A stretch of 64,000 nt of DNA from Atopomonas sediminilitoris (GCF_022601735.1 NZ_JAKUMM010000007.1:214532-278531), one strand, 5' to 3'. Shown: positions 53,955-63,970, numbered from the stretch's first letter. Notes: generated by a model not told the origin, from the letters alone. Numbers and translations are program-made.

Positions 53955-54996
53955 TTGGTTGTTTGATGATTGCGCCGATGCCAACGAAGCCATCCGCCAG
54001 CAAGCCATCGCCCACCAACGCCAACTGACCAAGCCGGCCGGCAGCTTGGCCGATCTTGAAGACATCGCCATCCGCCTCGCCGCCTTGCAAGGCCATCTGG
54101 ACCCGGCCCTTGAGCGCCTGTGGATTAGCATCTTCGCCGGCGATCACGGCGTGATGGCGGAAAACGTCTCCGCCTATCCACAGCATGTGACGGCGGAAAT
54201 GCTGCGCAACTTCGCCGGCGGCGGTGCCGCGATTTGTGTGTTAGCGCGCGGATTAGGCGCGCCATTGGAAGTCATCAACTTAGGCTGCGTGCAAGACCCA
54301 CCCGCCATCGCCGGCGTACAACAACTGGCCCTCGGCCCCGGCACCGCCAACTTTATGCAAGGCGCCGCCATGAGCCGTCAGCAACTCAGCGCCGCACTCA
54401 GCGCTGGCCGCGACAGCGTCGAGCGCGCACTGGGCGCTGGCACGCAGCTGTATATCGGTGGCGAGATGGGCATCGGCAATAGCACCTCGGCCGCCGCGCT
54501 GGCTTGCGCGCTACTCAGTGCTGAGCCCGAACGCTTGGCCGGCCCCGGCACGGGGCTCAACACGGCTGGCGTCAGCCATAAAGTCGAGGTCATCCGCCGC
54601 GCGCTCGCGTTACACCAAAGCCATCTCAACAACCCGCTGCAATGCTTGCGCTACTTAGGCGGCTTTGAAATTGCAGCACTGACCGGCGCCTACATTGCCT
54701 GCGCGCAAGCGGGTATTGCCGTCTTGGTGGATGGCTTTATTTGTAGCGCCGCCGCCTTATGTGCGGTACGCCTAAACCCCGGCTGCGGTGACTGGCTGTT
54801 CTTCGCCCATCAAAGCGCCGAACCCGGGCACAAGCTTTTGCTGCAAGCGCTGGATGCCAAGCCACTCCTCAAGCTCAACCTGCGCCTTGGCGAAGGCTCC
54901 GGCGCCGCACTGGCCGCCCCGCTGATGCAACAAGCCGTGGCGCTGCATAACCAAATGGCGACATTCGCCAGCGCCGGCGTGAGCGATAAGGCCTGA
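53947..54996 (+). CDS. cobT: Nicotinate-nucleotide-dimethylbenzimidazole phosphoribosyltransferase
   Basis: The 349-residue protein shows '[20 protein letters not shown]', '[17 protein letters not shown]' (about 58-74), '[20 protein letters not shown]' (about 173-192) and '[20 protein letters not shown]' (about 237-256). It makes alpha-ribazole phosphate from the BluB product and nicotinate mononucleotide. The catalytic Glu of the family should lie near the C-terminus ('[14 protein letters not shown]'). The next gene, cobC, starts three bases after its stop. Confidence 0.97.
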   Translation: MNDWLFDDCADANEAIRQQAIAHQRQLTKPAGSLADLEDIAIRLAALQGHLDPALERLWISIFAGDHGVMAENVSAYPQHVTAEMLRNFAGGGAAICVLARGLGAPLEVINLGCVQDPPAIAGVQQLALGPGTANFMQGAAMSRQQLSAALSAGRDSVERALGAGTQLYIGGEMGIGNSTSAAALACALLSAEPERLAGPGTGLNTAGVSHKVEVIRRALALHQSHLNNPLQCLRYLGGFEIAALTGAYIACAQAGIAVLVDGFICSAAALCAVRLNPGCGDWLFFAHQSAEPGHKLLLQALDAKPLLKLNLRLGEGSGAALAAPLMQQAVALHNQMATFASAGVSDKA

Positions 54997-54998
54997 AC

Positions 54999-55571
54999 AT
55001 GGCCTTATACGCACTGCGCCACGGCGCTACGCCGACCCAAGGTTTTCGCGGCCGCCTCGATGACGAACTCACCCCAGAAGGCTGGACGCAGATGCACGCA
55101 GGCTTTCAGCAAGGCCCGCGCTGGCAACAGATTGTCAGCTCACCGCTCAAACGCTGCCGTCAGTTTGCCGAGCAGATGGCGCGCGAGTTGAACCTGCCAC
55201 TAGCCATTGACCCCGATTGGCGTGAGCTCGACTTCGGCCACTGGGAAGGCCGCACCGCCAGCGAACTGCTCGCCGATCCGCTGGAGGCCGATGCGCTCAG
55301 TCGCTTCTGGCAAGATCCCTATCAACATCCGCCCCGCGGCGGTGAAGCCCTGCTGCACTTCGAGCAGCGCATTGTGCGCGCTTGGCAGCCCCTTGCAGTC
55401 AGCAGCGCAAACCAAGACACGTTACTCATCAGCCACGGCGGGGTGATCCGCCAGCTATTGCGCCTCGGACAAAACCGACCGCGCAGCGAACTCATGAATG
55501 GCGACGTCGGCCACGGCAGCCTGCACCTCATCGCCCCCTTTCCCGGAGATCACCCATGCGCCAAGCCTTGA
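54999..55571 (+). CDS. cobC: Alpha-ribazole phosphatase
   Basis: The 190-residue histidine phosphatase has the 'LRHGATPTQGFRGRLDDELT' motif (RHG, about 6-8), 'SSPLKRCRQFAEQM' (about 47-60), 'WRELDFGHWEGRTASELL' (Glu, about 73-90) and 'LLISHGGVIRQLL' (second His, about 142-154). It removes phosphate from alpha-ribazole phosphate in nucleotide-loop assembly. It overlaps cobS by 16 bases. Confidence 0.93.
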   Translation: MALYALRHGATPTQGFRGRLDDELTPEGWTQMHAGFQQGPRWQQIVSSPLKRCRQFAEQMARELNLPLAIDPDWRELDFGHWEGRTASELLADPLEADALSRFWQDPYQHPPRGGEALLHFEQRIVRAWQPLAVSSANQDTLLISHGGVIRQLLRLGQNRPRSELMNGDVGHGSLHLIAPFPGDHPCAKP

Positions 55572-56290
55572 TCGCCCTGCAATTTCTCACCGCCCTGCCG
55601 GTGCACTTGGCCAATCCACCCACGCTGCGTGAGCAAGGGCAATCGTTGGTGCTTTACCCGTGGGTCGGCGTGCTGATCGGCGCGCTGCTCGTCACCGCCC
55701 ATGCGCTCCTGCAAGCAGCCGCACCCGCGCTGCAAGCGGCGCTATTGCTGGCGTTATGGGTCGCGCTCACCGGAGCGCTGCATCTGGATGGTTTGGCCGA
55801 CAGTGCCGATGGTTGGCTCGGCGGGCTAGGTAACCGCGAGCGCACGCTAGAAATCATGCGTGACCCACGCTGCGGCTCGGCGGCGGTGGTGACCTTGGTC
55901 GTTGTCCTGTTGTTGAAATGGGTCGCGCTGTGGACGCTGCTGCAAGGCCCGCTGCCGGTATGGCCCGCACTGCTGGCGGCACCGCTACTCACGCGCGCCG
56001 GTCTGCCGTTGTTATTGCTACGCACCGCCAATGCACGACCTGACGGCTTAGCCGACCAACTACGCCAGCACGCCCCGGCATCGCTGTGCCGAGTCAGCGC
56101 TTATGCCGGCCTCGTGCTGGCCTGCGCGCTGTTATTTGGCGCGTGGACCGCGTTGTTGGCCACCGCCGCCAGCGCCTACCTGCTGCGCCGCGCCATGCTC
56201 AAGCGCCTCGGCGGCTTGACCGGCGACACCGCTGGCGCTTGGGTTGAACTGCTAGAGTGTGTATTGCTGGTGGGCCTTGCTCTAGCGTGA
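55556..56290 (+). CDS. cobS: Cobalamin synthase (adenosylcobinamide-GDP ribazoletransferase)
   Basis: The 244-residue membrane protein has about six helices and the signature 'GALHLDGLADSADGWLGGLGNRERTLEIMRDPRCGSAA' (core 'LHLDGLADSADGW' and 'EIMRDPRCGS'), the Mg-binding face of CobS (CobV). It joins adenosylcobinamide-GDP with alpha-ribazole. I chose the ATG at 55556 (CGGAGA upstream); the frame extends upstream only within cobC. It ends the cobalamin run; a small hairpin (56292-56299 with 56309-56316) follows. Confidence 0.95.
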   Translation: MRQALIALQFLTALPVHLANPPTLREQGQSLVLYPWVGVLIGALLVTAHALLQAAAPALQAALLLALWVALTGALHLDGLADSADGWLGGLGNRERTLEIMRDPRCGSAAVVTLVVVLLLKWVALWTLLQGPLPVWPALLAAPLLTRAGLPLLLLRTANARPDGLADQLRQHAPASLCRVSAYAGLVLACALLFGAWTALLATAASAYLLRRAMLKRLGGLTGDTAGAWVELLECVLLVGLALA

Positions 56291-56291
56291 G

Positions 56292-56316
56292 GCAGGACAC
56301 GACTACACTGTCCTGC
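56292..56316 (+). terminator. Hairpin after cobS
   Basis: GCAGGACA (56292-56299) pairs with TGTCCTGC (56309-56316) just after the cobS stop. No T-run follows, so it is a weak candidate. The rest of the gap to 56488 shows nothing convincing. Confidence 0.45.
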
Positions 56317-56488
56317 ACTGATCACGAACCGGTGTGCGTATGCTTACGTTTCTCGCCCGACCGCTTCATCGTGGCCGCCATTGCGCCGCGCTCCTACTGC
56401 TTTGCACCGCTACAACACAGCAGCTGCCGATTGAGCCAAAACCGCCCCTCTGCTAGCCTTCGCCCCTGTTTTAGCGAGATGCACCGCC

Positions 56489-56731
56489 ATGGCCCGCAAG
56501 AAAACCACGCCCGACTTTGAAACAGCTCTCAACGAGCTGCAAACCCTCGTTACGCAGCTTGAAAGCGGCGAGCTCAGCCTTGAGGCCTCCCTCAGCGCCT
56601 TCGAGCAAGGCGTGCGCTTGACCCGCGAATGCCAACAGTCACTCAGCCAAGCCGAGCAAAAGGTGAAAATCCTCCTCGAGCGCAATGGCGAACTGGACGA
56701 GGCCGAATTCAATACAGGCGACGAGGCATGA
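56489..56731 (+). CDS. xseB: Exodeoxyribonuclease VII small subunit
   Basis: The 80-residue protein has the family core '[35 protein letters not shown]' (core '[20 protein letters not shown]', about 20-39) followed by '[12 protein letters not shown]'. XseB multimers bind the large subunit XseA, which is encoded elsewhere. Its stop overlaps the ispA ATG by four bases, forming the common xseB-ispA-dxs operon. Confidence 0.95.
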   Translation: MARKKTTPDFETALNELQTLVTQLESGELSLEASLSAFEQGVRLTRECQQSLSQAEQKVKILLERNGELDEAEFNTGDEA

Positions 56732-57615
56732 TCGACGCCTACCTAAGCCGCTGCCGCGAGCGCTTACAGCCGCAGCTACAACAGCTGTTTCAAGCGCCGC
56801 TGCCGGCGCTGAGCACCCTGTACCAAGCGATGGACTACAGCGTCAGCAATGGCGGCAAGCGCGTGCGCCCGCTGTTGGCCTACGCCAGTTGCGAAGCTTT
56901 GGGTGGCCAGATGACCGACGCCGACGCCGCCGCCTGCGCGGTGGAGCTGATCCACGCCTACTCACTGGTACACGATGATCTGCCGGCGATGGATGATGAC
57001 AACCTACGTCGCGGTCAGCCGACCTGTCACATCGCCTTCGATGAAGCCACCGCCATTCTCGCTGGCGACGCCCTGCAAGCCTTGGCCTTCGAATGCCTCA
57101 GCGACTCGCAGCGCAACCCACTCAGCGCCGAATTGCGCTTGCAACAGACGCTTGAACTCGCTCGCGCCGCCGGCCCTGCGGGCATGGTCGGCGGGCAAGC
57201 CATCGACTTAGCGGCCGTGGGCAGCACCCTCACCCAGCCAGCGCTGGAGCAAATGCACCGACACAAAACCGGCGCATTGATTGTCGCCAGCGTGCGCTTA
57301 GGGGCATTAGCCAGTGGCAACGCCAGCGCTCGCGACCTTGAGCAGCTCAGCCACTACGCCCAAGCGATTGGCTTGGCCTTTCAGGTTCAGGACGACATCC
57401 TCGACATCGAGAGCGACACCGCCACCTTAGGCAAACAACAAGGCGCCGATATCGCCCGTGACAAACCAACTTATCCGGCCCTGTTAGGCCTGCAAGCGGC
57501 CAAGGCTTATGCGCATGAGTTAGAGCAACAAGCCCTCACAGCCATCGCCCATTTTGATCAGCGCGCCGAGCCACTACGCGCCTTGGCGCAGTACATCATC
57601 AGCCGCCAACATTAA
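56728..57615 (+). CDS. ispA: Farnesyl diphosphate synthase (short-chain polyprenyl synthase)
   Basis: The 295-residue protein has both Asp-rich motifs: '[20 protein letters not shown]' (first, about 81-100) and '[13 protein letters not shown]' (second, about 218-230), plus '[15 protein letters not shown]' and 'HRHKTGALI'. It condenses isopentenyl diphosphate to geranyl and farnesyl diphosphate. The ATG at 56728 couples it to xseB; the frame runs upstream through xseB but is not translated as this protein. Confidence 0.96.
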   Translation: MIDAYLSRCRERLQPQLQQLFQAPLPALSTLYQAMDYSVSNGGKRVRPLLAYASCEALGGQMTDADAAACAVELIHAYSLVHDDLPAMDDDNLRRGQPTCHIAFDEATAILAGDALQALAFECLSDSQRNPLSAELRLQQTLELARAAGPAGMVGGQAIDLAAVGSTLTQPALEQMHRHKTGALIVASVRLGALASGNASARDLEQLSHYAQAIGLAFQVQDDILDIESDTATLGKQQGADIARDKPTYPALLGLQAAKAYAHELEQQALTAIAHFDQRAEPLRALAQYIISRQH

Positions 57616-57695
57616 CCCTATCCACATCAAGGCTTTGGCCCGTTGCCGGCATACGGTAAACTTGCCCGTCTTTGTTTTCCTGAGCTGTCCGTCTG

Positions 57696-59579
57696 ATGCC
57701 TAAGACGCTGCATGAAATCCCGCGCGAACGCCCGCTAACGCCCCTGCTGGACACCGCCGCCACACCTGATCAATTGCGCTTACTGGCCGAAGATCAGCTG
57801 CCGGAACTCGCCCATCAGTTGCGCCAGTTTCTGCTTTACAGCGTGGGGCAAACCGGCGGCCACTTTGGTGCCGGCCTTGGCGTGGTCGAGCTCACTATCG
57901 CGCTGCATTATGTGTTCAACACTCCTGACGACCGCTTAGTGTGGGATGTCGGCCATCAAGCCTATCCGCACAAGATCCTGACCGGCCGCCGCGAGCAAAT
58001 GACCACGCTGCGACAAAAGAACGGCCTCGCCGCCTTCCCCCGCCGCAGCGAAAGCGCTTACGACACCTTTGGCGTCGGCCACTCCAGCACCAGCATCAGC
58101 GCCGCTTTGGGCATGGCCATTGCCGCCCGCCTGCAAGGGCTGAGCCGCAAAAGCATCGCGGTGATTGGTGACGGCGCGCTAACCGCCGGCATGGCCTTTG
58201 AAGCGCTCAACCATGCCGCGGACGTCAGTGCCGATATGCTGGTGGTGCTCAACGACAACGATATGTCGATCTCGCACAACGTGGGCGGCCTGTCGAATTA
58301 CTTAGCCAAGCTGCTGTCCAGCTCCACCTACGCACACCTGCGAGAGAACAGCAAAAAAGTCCTCTCGCGACTGCCGCACGCGTGGGAACTAGCACGTAAA
58401 ACCGAAGAGCACGCCAAAGGCATGCTGCTCTCCGGCACCTTATTTGAAGAGTTAGGCTGGAACTACATCGGCCCCATTGATGGCCACGATCTGCCGACGT
58501 TAATCGCCACACTGCGCAACATGCGTGACCTCAAAGGCCCGCAGTTCCTGCACATCGTGACCAAGAAAGGCAAAGGGTTCGCCCCTGCCGAAGTCGATCC
58601 GATCGGCTATCACGCGATTACCAAGTTGGAAAAACCCAACGCCGCACCCAAGGCCAGCTCGGGCCCCAAGTACTCTGCCGTCTTTGGCCAATGGCTGTGC
58701 GACATGGCCGCCGCCGATGCACGCTTGGTCGGCATTACGCCGGCAATGAAAGAAGGCTCCGACCTGATCGCCTTCAGCGAGCAATACCCCGAACGCTACT
58801 TTGATGTGGCGATTGCTGAACAGCACGCCGTCACCCTCGCTGCCGGCATGGCCTGCGATGGGAGTAAGCCGGTGGTCGCGATTTACTCGACCTTCCTGCA
58901 GCGCGCCTATGATCAGCTGATCCACGATGTCGCCGTACAAAATCTCGACGTACTGTTTGCCATCGACCGCGCAGGGCTCGTCGGCGAAGACGGCCCAACC
59001 CACGCCGGCAGCTTTGACCTGTCGTACCTACGCTGCATTCCCGGCATGCTGATCATGACCCCCAGCGACGAAAACGAGCTGCGGCAAATGCTCACCACCG
59101 GCCACCACCATCCAGGCCCTGCGGCGGTGCGTTATCCGCGCGGCACAGGCCCGGGCAATCCCATCAGCAACACGCTGGATAGCCTGCAGATCGGCCAAGG
59201 CGAGCTACGCCGCCAAGGTGAAGACGTCGCCATTCTCGTCTTTGGTGTGCAACTGAGTGACGCCTTACAAGCGGCTGAAGGACTTAACGCCACCGTGGCC
59301 AATATGCGCTTTGTAAAGCCATTGGATACCGAACTGGTGCTCAAGCTGGCTCGCAGCCATCGCCTGCTCGTCACCGTGGAAGAGAACAGCATCATGGGCG
59401 GCGCCGGCAGCGCGGTCAGTGAGTGCTTAGCTGCCGCTGGGGTTAACGTGCCCGTGCTGCACCTTGGCCTGCCTGATCACTATGTCGAGCACGCCAAGCC
59501 TGCCCAAATGCTCGCTGAATGTGGCTTAGATGCCGACGGCATTGCACGCGCCATCGAGCAAAGACTCACACAGAGCTAG
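57696..59579 (+). CDS. dxs: 1-deoxy-D-xylulose-5-phosphate synthase
   Basis: The 627-residue thiamine-diphosphate enzyme has '[26 protein letters not shown]', '[18 protein letters not shown]', the ThDP motif '[19 protein letters not shown]' ending in '[10 protein letters not shown]' (about 153-190), and the transketolase part '[18 protein letters not shown]' and '[16 protein letters not shown]'. It makes DXP, the entry of the MEP isoprenoid pathway and precursor for thiamine and pyridoxal. It follows ispA by 80 bp and is the last gene before the riboswitch region. Confidence 0.98.
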   Translation: MPKTLHEIPRERPLTPLLDTAATPDQLRLLAEDQLPELAHQLRQFLLYSVGQTGGHFGAGLGVVELTIALHYVFNTPDDRLVWDVGHQAYPHKILTGRREQMTTLRQKNGLAAFPRRSESAYDTFGVGHSSTSISAALGMAIAARLQGLSRKSIAVIGDGALTAGMAFEALNHAADVSADMLVVLNDNDMSISHNVGGLSNYLAKLLSSSTYAHLRENSKKVLSRLPHAWELARKTEEHAKGMLLSGTLFEELGWNYIGPIDGHDLPTLIATLRNMRDLKGPQFLHIVTKKGKGFAPAEVDPIGYHAITKLEKPNAAPKASSGPKYSAVFGQWLCDMAAADARLVGITPAMKEGSDLIAFSEQYPERYFDVAIAEQHAVTLAAGMACDGSKPVVAIYSTFLQRAYDQLIHDVAVQNLDVLFAIDRAGLVGEDGPTHAGSFDLSYLRCIPGMLIMTPSDENELRQMLTTGHHHPGPAAVRYPRGTGPGNPISNTLDSLQIGQGELRRQGEDVAILVFGVQLSDALQAAEGLNATVANMRFVKPLDTELVLKLARSHRLLVTVEENSIMGGAGSAVSECLAAAGVNVPVLHLGLPDHYVEHAKPAQMLAECGLDADGIARAIEQRLTQS

Positions 59580-59664
59580 CCCGTCACGACGTGACGGCCA
59601 CCCCGCCAACGGTCATCTTTTCTTGCAATTACTCGGCACGCATCTTATGGTGCGCGCCGTTTTC

Positions 59665-59852
59665 ATCGTTCAGGTGCCCAGTTCTTTTGGGTTAAACGGG
59701 AAGTCAGGTGCGCTCAAAGCCAAGCCTGCGCTGCCCCCGCAACGGTAACCGACCGCAGCTCGCTGCAACCGCTTCGCCACAGCCACTGTGCAACCGCATG
59801 GGAAGGCGCGAAACCGGGTCGGAAGCCCGGAAACCGGCCTGCACGATACGAC
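59665..59852 (+). promoter_or_regulatory. Cobalamin (AdoCbl) riboswitch
   Basis: The 374-bp gap before btuB holds the conserved elements in order: GGTGCCC near 59673, GTTAAACGGGAAGTCAGGTG (59690-59709), GCTGCCCCCGCAACGGT (59730-59746), the B12 box AGCCACTG (59781-59788), GGGAAGGC (59800-59807) and GTCGGAAGCCCGGAAACCGG (about 59818-59837). This is a full cobalamin aptamer. With ligand it should fold to block expression of btuB, probably at translation, since no T-run hairpin is seen before the gene. The stretch from 59580 to 59660 likely holds the promoter. Confidence 0.93.
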
Positions 59853-59953
59853 AGGTGTTGCGGAGGGCATCACCGTCAAGCGTGTTTATCCCTGTTCACA
59901 CGCTTGCCCCTGCCCTTCTCAAAAGTCTACTTCCCTGCTTTTGAGGATCTTCT

Positions 59954-61897
59954 ATGAAACTATCCCCCATGGCGCTTGCGCTCGCAGCCGCGCCACTGTT
60001 GGCCGTCGCTGATAACCACCTAGACGACATCCCGCCATTGGTTGTCACGCGCGCCACACCGGCTCAGCAAGTTGCCCCTGCCAGCATCAAGGTCATTACC
60101 CGCAAACAGATTGAAAGCAGTGGCTCCCAAACGCTGGTCGACGTCCTGCGCGGACAAGCAGTCCTGCAAGTGCGCGACACCTTGGGCGACGGCAACCGTG
60201 TTGGCATCAGCTTGCGCGGTTTTGGCGAAAACGCGGTCAACAACACACTGGTCTTGGTCGATGGCCGTCGCCTGAATAACCCAAGCCTCGAAGGGCCAAA
60301 CCTGAACAGCGTCCCGCTCGCCAACATTGAGCGCATTGAAGTGCTGCGCGGCGCCGGCACGGTGCTGTATGGCGACCAAGCTGTTGGCGGCGTCGTTAAC
60401 ATCATCACTCGTCAGCCCAGCTTCAACGAGGCGTACATTGAAAGCAGCATTGGCAGCCATGACCTAGAAGCCTATCGCGGCCACATTCACCAACAGCTTG
60501 GCGGCGGCTTCTCGACCTATTTAAGCGGTGAAACACGCAATACTGACAACTATCGCGATCACAACAACGCCAGTTACGACGATGCCTTCGCACGGCTGCG
60601 CTACGACCATGACAACGGTCATGCCTTGTATGAATACCAAAGCACCGATGACGAGCTAGAACTACCCGGCTACCTAACCGTTGCCGAACGCCGTAACGAT
60701 CGCAAAGCCAGCTACGCCAGCAACAGCAATGGCTGGAGTGATAGCAAAACGCAAACTCACCGTTTTGCCGTGCAACAAAAGCTAAGCGATGCAATCTTTG
60801 CCAATTTCGATTACAGCCACCGCGATAGCGACGGCAAAGGCGCCTACAACAGCGCATTTGGCACCAGTCCATTCAACCAAGGCACGCGCGTAGAAACCTT
60901 TAGTCCTCGCCTTTCTGGGCAGATCGACACCCCCCTTGGCGCCAGCGAATGGCTGTTGGGGCACGACCATGTCACCAGTGACTACGAATACTACAGCAGC
61001 TTTGGTGATACTAAATTTCGACAAACGCAGCGCGATTGGTATGGTCAATGGATTCAACCGCTCTCTCAAAGCGTCAGCTTGACCGCCGGCTACCGATCCA
61101 GCGAGGCGGAAGACCGCAATCACAGCCAAAATAACCGCCACACAGATAGCCAGGACAGCACCAGCCTCGGCTTAAACTGGGCCATCAGCCAACAGCTGCG
61201 CGCCTTTATCAAGCGTGAAGATGTATTGCGTTGGGCCAACGTTGATGAAAACGCCTTCAAAGACCCCAGCATCGATTTTTTAAAGCCACAAACTGGCGAG
61301 TCTTGGGAGTCAGGCATTGAGTGGCAGGACAACATTCAGCGCTATCAAGCCACGCTCTATCGCCTCGATCTGAATGACGAGTTGATGTACGACCCGCTAG
61401 CCACCGGCCCCTATGGTCCGACGGGCGCAAACATCAACCTCGACCAAACCCGCCGTGACGGCCTGCTGCTCGAAGCCGACTATCGCCTTACTCATGATCT
61501 CAGTATTGGCGGCCAATACAGCTTTACCGACTCTGAATTCAGAAGCGGCAACTACCAAGGCAATGAAGTGCCTTGGGTATCACGGCACAGTGCCAGCGCA
61601 CACCTGACGTATCAGATTTTGCCTGGCCTTAAGGGCTATGTTGAATCGGTATACACCGGCGGACGGTATGTGAATGCGGATCTTGGCAACACACTCGGCA
61701 AAGAAGGTGGTTACACCCTGTTTAACGCGGCACTGACTTATGAGTACGAGAAATTTATCAGCAAACTGCGCGTTAACAACCTTACCGGCAAGCGCTATGA
61801 CAGCTTTAGCACCTACGCCCCTTGGGTAGCCGGTAGCAAAGGCCTCTATCCCGGCGTAGAAGAAGACGTCCAGCTGAGCTTGGGTTACCGTTTCTAA
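59954..61897 (+). CDS. btuB: TonB-dependent vitamin B12 receptor BtuB
   Basis: The 647-residue outer-membrane protein has a signal peptide (about 1-20, 'LLAVADN'), a TonB-box-like 'PPLVVTRA' (about 28-35), a plug domain with 'RGFGENAVNNTLVLVDGRRLN' (core 'VLVDGRRLN') and 'IERIEVLRGAGTVLYGDQAVGGVVNII' (core 'VLYGDQAVGGVVNI'), a 22-strand barrel and the terminal 'LSLGYRF'. The riboswitch directly upstream makes cobalamin or a relative the likely cargo. The plug resembles siderophore-type receptors, so cobinamide or another corrinoid is possible. It is convergent with btuF. Confidence 0.9.
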   Translation: MKLSPMALALAAAPLLAVADNHLDDIPPLVVTRATPAQQVAPASIKVITRKQIESSGSQTLVDVLRGQAVLQVRDTLGDGNRVGISLRGFGENAVNNTLVLVDGRRLNNPSLEGPNLNSVPLANIERIEVLRGAGTVLYGDQAVGGVVNIITRQPSFNEAYIESSIGSHDLEAYRGHIHQQLGGGFSTYLSGETRNTDNYRDHNNASYDDAFARLRYDHDNGHALYEYQSTDDELELPGYLTVAERRNDRKASYASNSNGWSDSKTQTHRFAVQQKLSDAIFANFDYSHRDSDGKGAYNSAFGTSPFNQGTRVETFSPRLSGQIDTPLGASEWLLGHDHVTSDYEYYSSFGDTKFRQTQRDWYGQWIQPLSQSVSLTAGYRSSEAEDRNHSQNNRHTDSQDSTSLGLNWAISQQLRAFIKREDVLRWANVDENAFKDPSIDFLKPQTGESWESGIEWQDNIQRYQATLYRLDLNDELMYDPLATGPYGPTGANINLDQTRRDGLLLEADYRLTHDLSIGGQYSFTDSEFRSGNYQGNEVPWVSRHSASAHLTYQILPGLKGYVESVYTGGRYVNADLGNTLGKEGGYTLFNAALTYEYEKFISKLRVNNLTGKRYDSFSTYAPWVAGSKGLYPGVEEDVQLSLGYRF

Positions 61898-61939
61898 ACT
61901 GCCCTAATCAGCACAAGGGAGGCGCACGGCCTCCCTTGT

Positions 61940-62761
61940 TTATTGCGCGTGACTCAATACCTCGCAGAGCCGCTCTACCGCTGCAATCATCTGGTAGCTC
62001 GGTCGCTCCAACTGCGTAGCGTCCAGCAGCAGCACTTGTTGCTTTTGTGCTGCAGCCAACTGGGGGTATGCCATCCACTGCGCCCGCTGCAATCGTGTAT
62101 CGTCGGCGCCCATAATGATCACATCAGGATTAGCCGCAAGCACTGCCTCAACCGAAACCACAGGCGCCGGTTGACGCAACTGCGCAAACACATTCTGCCC
62201 ACCACAAACCTGCAAAGCATCACTCACCGGTTGCGGGCCACCTAAGGTATATAACGGCTGGTGCCATACCTGATAAAACACCCGCAGGGGCTGCGTGCGC
62301 TGATACCGAGTCACAAGCACGCGTTGTCGCTGCGTGAAGTCAGCAGCCAGCCATTGCGCGCGCTTCTGCCGGCCCAACAAATCACCTAATTCGATCAATA
62401 AGCGCGGTATATCGTCCAGCGTTGTTGGTTGCGCCACCCACAACGCGATACCAGCGCTAGATAACTGTTCCAGCAAGCGGGGCGTCTCCCCGCCATCCCA
62501 GATCAGCACAAGATCGGGCTTAAGAGCCAGCACCTGCTCAAACGAAACCTCGGTGTAACGCCCAAGCGATATCGCATGCTGTAAGGCAGCAGGCCTTGGT
62601 CCGGCATCAATCATCGCCAGCAGCTGCTCGCCTGCACCAAGCTCAACCACCATATCGGCCGTACTTGGGGACAAGCTGATCACACGCTGCGGTGCACGAT
62701 CAGCGGCACGAACCATAGAGCAGGCAAACAGCAGCAGCCAAGGAAGCCACACCCTCATCAT
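61940..62761 (-). CDS. btuF: Periplasmic cobalamin-binding protein BtuF
   Basis: The 273-residue protein has a signal peptide (about 1-19) and the class III binding-protein fold: 'RVISLSPSTADMVVELGAGEQLLAM' (core 'VISLSPSTADMVVELGAG', about 26-43), 'LKPDLVLIWDGG' (about 79-90), a long linker helix and 'EAVLAANPDVIIMGADD' (about 206-222). BtuF delivers B12 to the BtuCD transporter; btuC and btuD are not in this window. It is convergent with btuB, 42 bp apart, and overlaps the upstream membrane-protein gene by four bases. Confidence 0.88.
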   Translation of the reverse strand: MMRVWLPWLLLFACSMVRAADRAPQRVISLSPSTADMVVELGAGEQLLAMIDAGPRPAALQHAISLGRYTEVSFEQVLALKPDLVLIWDGGETPRLLEQLSSAGIALWVAQPTTLDDIPRLLIELGDLLGRQKRAQWLAADFTQRQRVLVTRYQRTQPLRVFYQVWHQPLYTLGGPQPVSDALQVCGGQNVFAQLRQPAPVVSVEAVLAANPDVIIMGADDTRLQRAQWMAYPQLAAAQKQQVLLLDATQLERPSYQMIAAVERLCEVLSHAQ

Positions 62762-63186
62762 TCTGGGCGGCGGACTAACTGTCGCGGGACACGATAAAGC
62801 TGCAGTAGCCCAAGACTACCTAGCAGCAACATTATTAAAGGAATAGCCGATAAACCGGCAAAGCAGTCAACCGCCGCCAGGCAGGCAGGCAACGCAGCGA
62901 GCCAACAAGCCTGACGTCTAACTCGCGCAAGCGCTATCCACGCTGCCGGCTCGGCATCGCTGTCGAGCGCTCGCTCAACAGCGATAAGTGCTTGTTTATA
63001 GCGCTGAAAAGCAGGCAGTGACAGAAATAAGCTGGCGCAAGCCAAGAGAAATAAGGGAAATGATAATGATGCTGGGAGCAGGCGCTCTGTGGATAAGAAG
63101 TTAGCGATCAAAGGTGGCAAGACCGTGAGCATCAAGTGCTGCCACCACTGCGCATTTAAGCGCACACGCATTTCGCCTCGAGTCAC
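62758..63186 (-). CDS. Small hydrophobic membrane protein of unknown function
   Basis: The 142-residue protein has three or four hydrophobic helices (about residues 18-33, 40-58, 93-110 and 111-130) and no recognised domain. It starts one base after ribA ends and overlaps btuF by four bases, so all three are probably one transcript. P. aeruginosa has an unnamed gene at the same place between ribA and a btuF-like gene (PA4046 region). It could assist BtuF or be independent; I cannot assign a function. Confidence 0.8.
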   Translation of the reverse strand: MTRGEMRVRLNAQWWQHLMLTVLPPLIANFLSTERLLPASLSFPLFLLACASLFLSLPAFQRYKQALIAVERALDSDAEPAAWIALARVRRQACWLAALPACLAAVDCFAGLSAIPLIMLLLGSLGLLQLYRVPRQLVRRPE

Positions 63187-63187
63187 C

Positions 63188-63805
63188 TCACTCCTCCGCT
63201 ACTTCACCTTGATGCATATTGCCTAACATGTGCCCAAGCTTGCCGGCCTTGGTCACCAGATAACGATGGTTATGCGGATTGAGTCCGGTGTGCAGCGGCA
63301 CCCGCTCTGCAACATCAATCCCCAGTTCGGTCAGAGCAGCAACCTTGCGCGGGTTATTGGTCATCAGCTTGAGGCTCTTCACCCCAAGATGCTGCAGCAT
63401 CGGCAAGCAAAGCCGGTAATCGCGCTGATCTGCCGCAAAGCCCAAGCGTAAGTTAGCCTCAACGGTATCAGCACCACCATCCTGCAACTCATATGCCCGG
63501 ATCTTGTTCAGCAGGCCAATTCCACGGCCCTCTTGGCGCAAATACAACAACACACCACGGCCTTCTTCAGCAATCGCCTGCAAAGCACCCTCAAGCTGAA
63601 AACCGCAATCACAGCGCAAGCTGAACAAGGCATCGCCGGTCAAACACTCAGAATGCAAGCGCCCCAAAACCGGTGCGCCATCGGCAATCTCGCCGAAAGT
63701 GAGCGCAACATGTTCTTTATCAGTCTCTTCTTCGCGAAAACCATGCATGATGAATTCGCCAAACGGGGTAGGCAGCTTAGAAGCGGCGACAAATACAACA
63801 GACAC
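63188..63805 (-). CDS. ribA: GTP cyclohydrolase II
   Basis: The 205-residue protein has the zinc-binding '[20 protein letters not shown]' (cysteines at about 54, 65 and 67), '[17 protein letters not shown]' (about 86-102, GTP-binding Arg), '[12 protein letters not shown]' and '[13 protein letters not shown]'. It opens GTP for riboflavin synthesis; this is the single-domain form rather than a ribBA fusion. GGAGTG lies upstream of the ATG. It begins a run with the membrane-protein gene and btuF. Flavin made here also feeds BluB. Confidence 0.97.
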   Translation of the reverse strand: MSVVFVAASKLPTPFGEFIMHGFREEETDKEHVALTFGEIADGAPVLGRLHSECLTGDALFSLRCDCGFQLEGALQAIAEEGRGVLLYLRQEGRGIGLLNKIRAYELQDGGADTVEANLRLGFAADQRDYRLCLPMLQHLGVKSLKLMTNNPRKVAALTELGIDVAERVPLHTGLNPHNHRYLVTKAGKLGHMLGNMHQGEVAEE

Positions 63806-63930
63806 CGGAACACTCCTTAACGGGCAAGGGCGGCATTGTAACAGGCATCAACAGGTTACAGAGCAAACAAAATAGCGGCCTATCACTGCGCGTTTTCGAC
63901 AGCCGCTGTAACTTTTCCTTGGCGCAAAGC

Positions 63931-63962
63931 AAAACCCCCGAGCCATTGGCTCAGGGGTTTTG
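63931..63962 (-). terminator. rRNA operon terminator
   Basis: AAAACCCC and GAGCC (63931-63944) pair with GGCTC and GGGGTTTT (63948-63961). On the minus strand it follows the 5S gene and ends in T residues before an AAAGC. It is nearly symmetric but lies between 5S and ribA, both minus. Confidence 0.85.
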
Positions 63963-63970
63963 GGATAGGT

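Noticed and set aside
56340..56456. A 38-codon frame between cobS and xseB
   Set aside because: It has a short hydrophobic stretch but no ribosome site, and no similar gene is known to me at this place.
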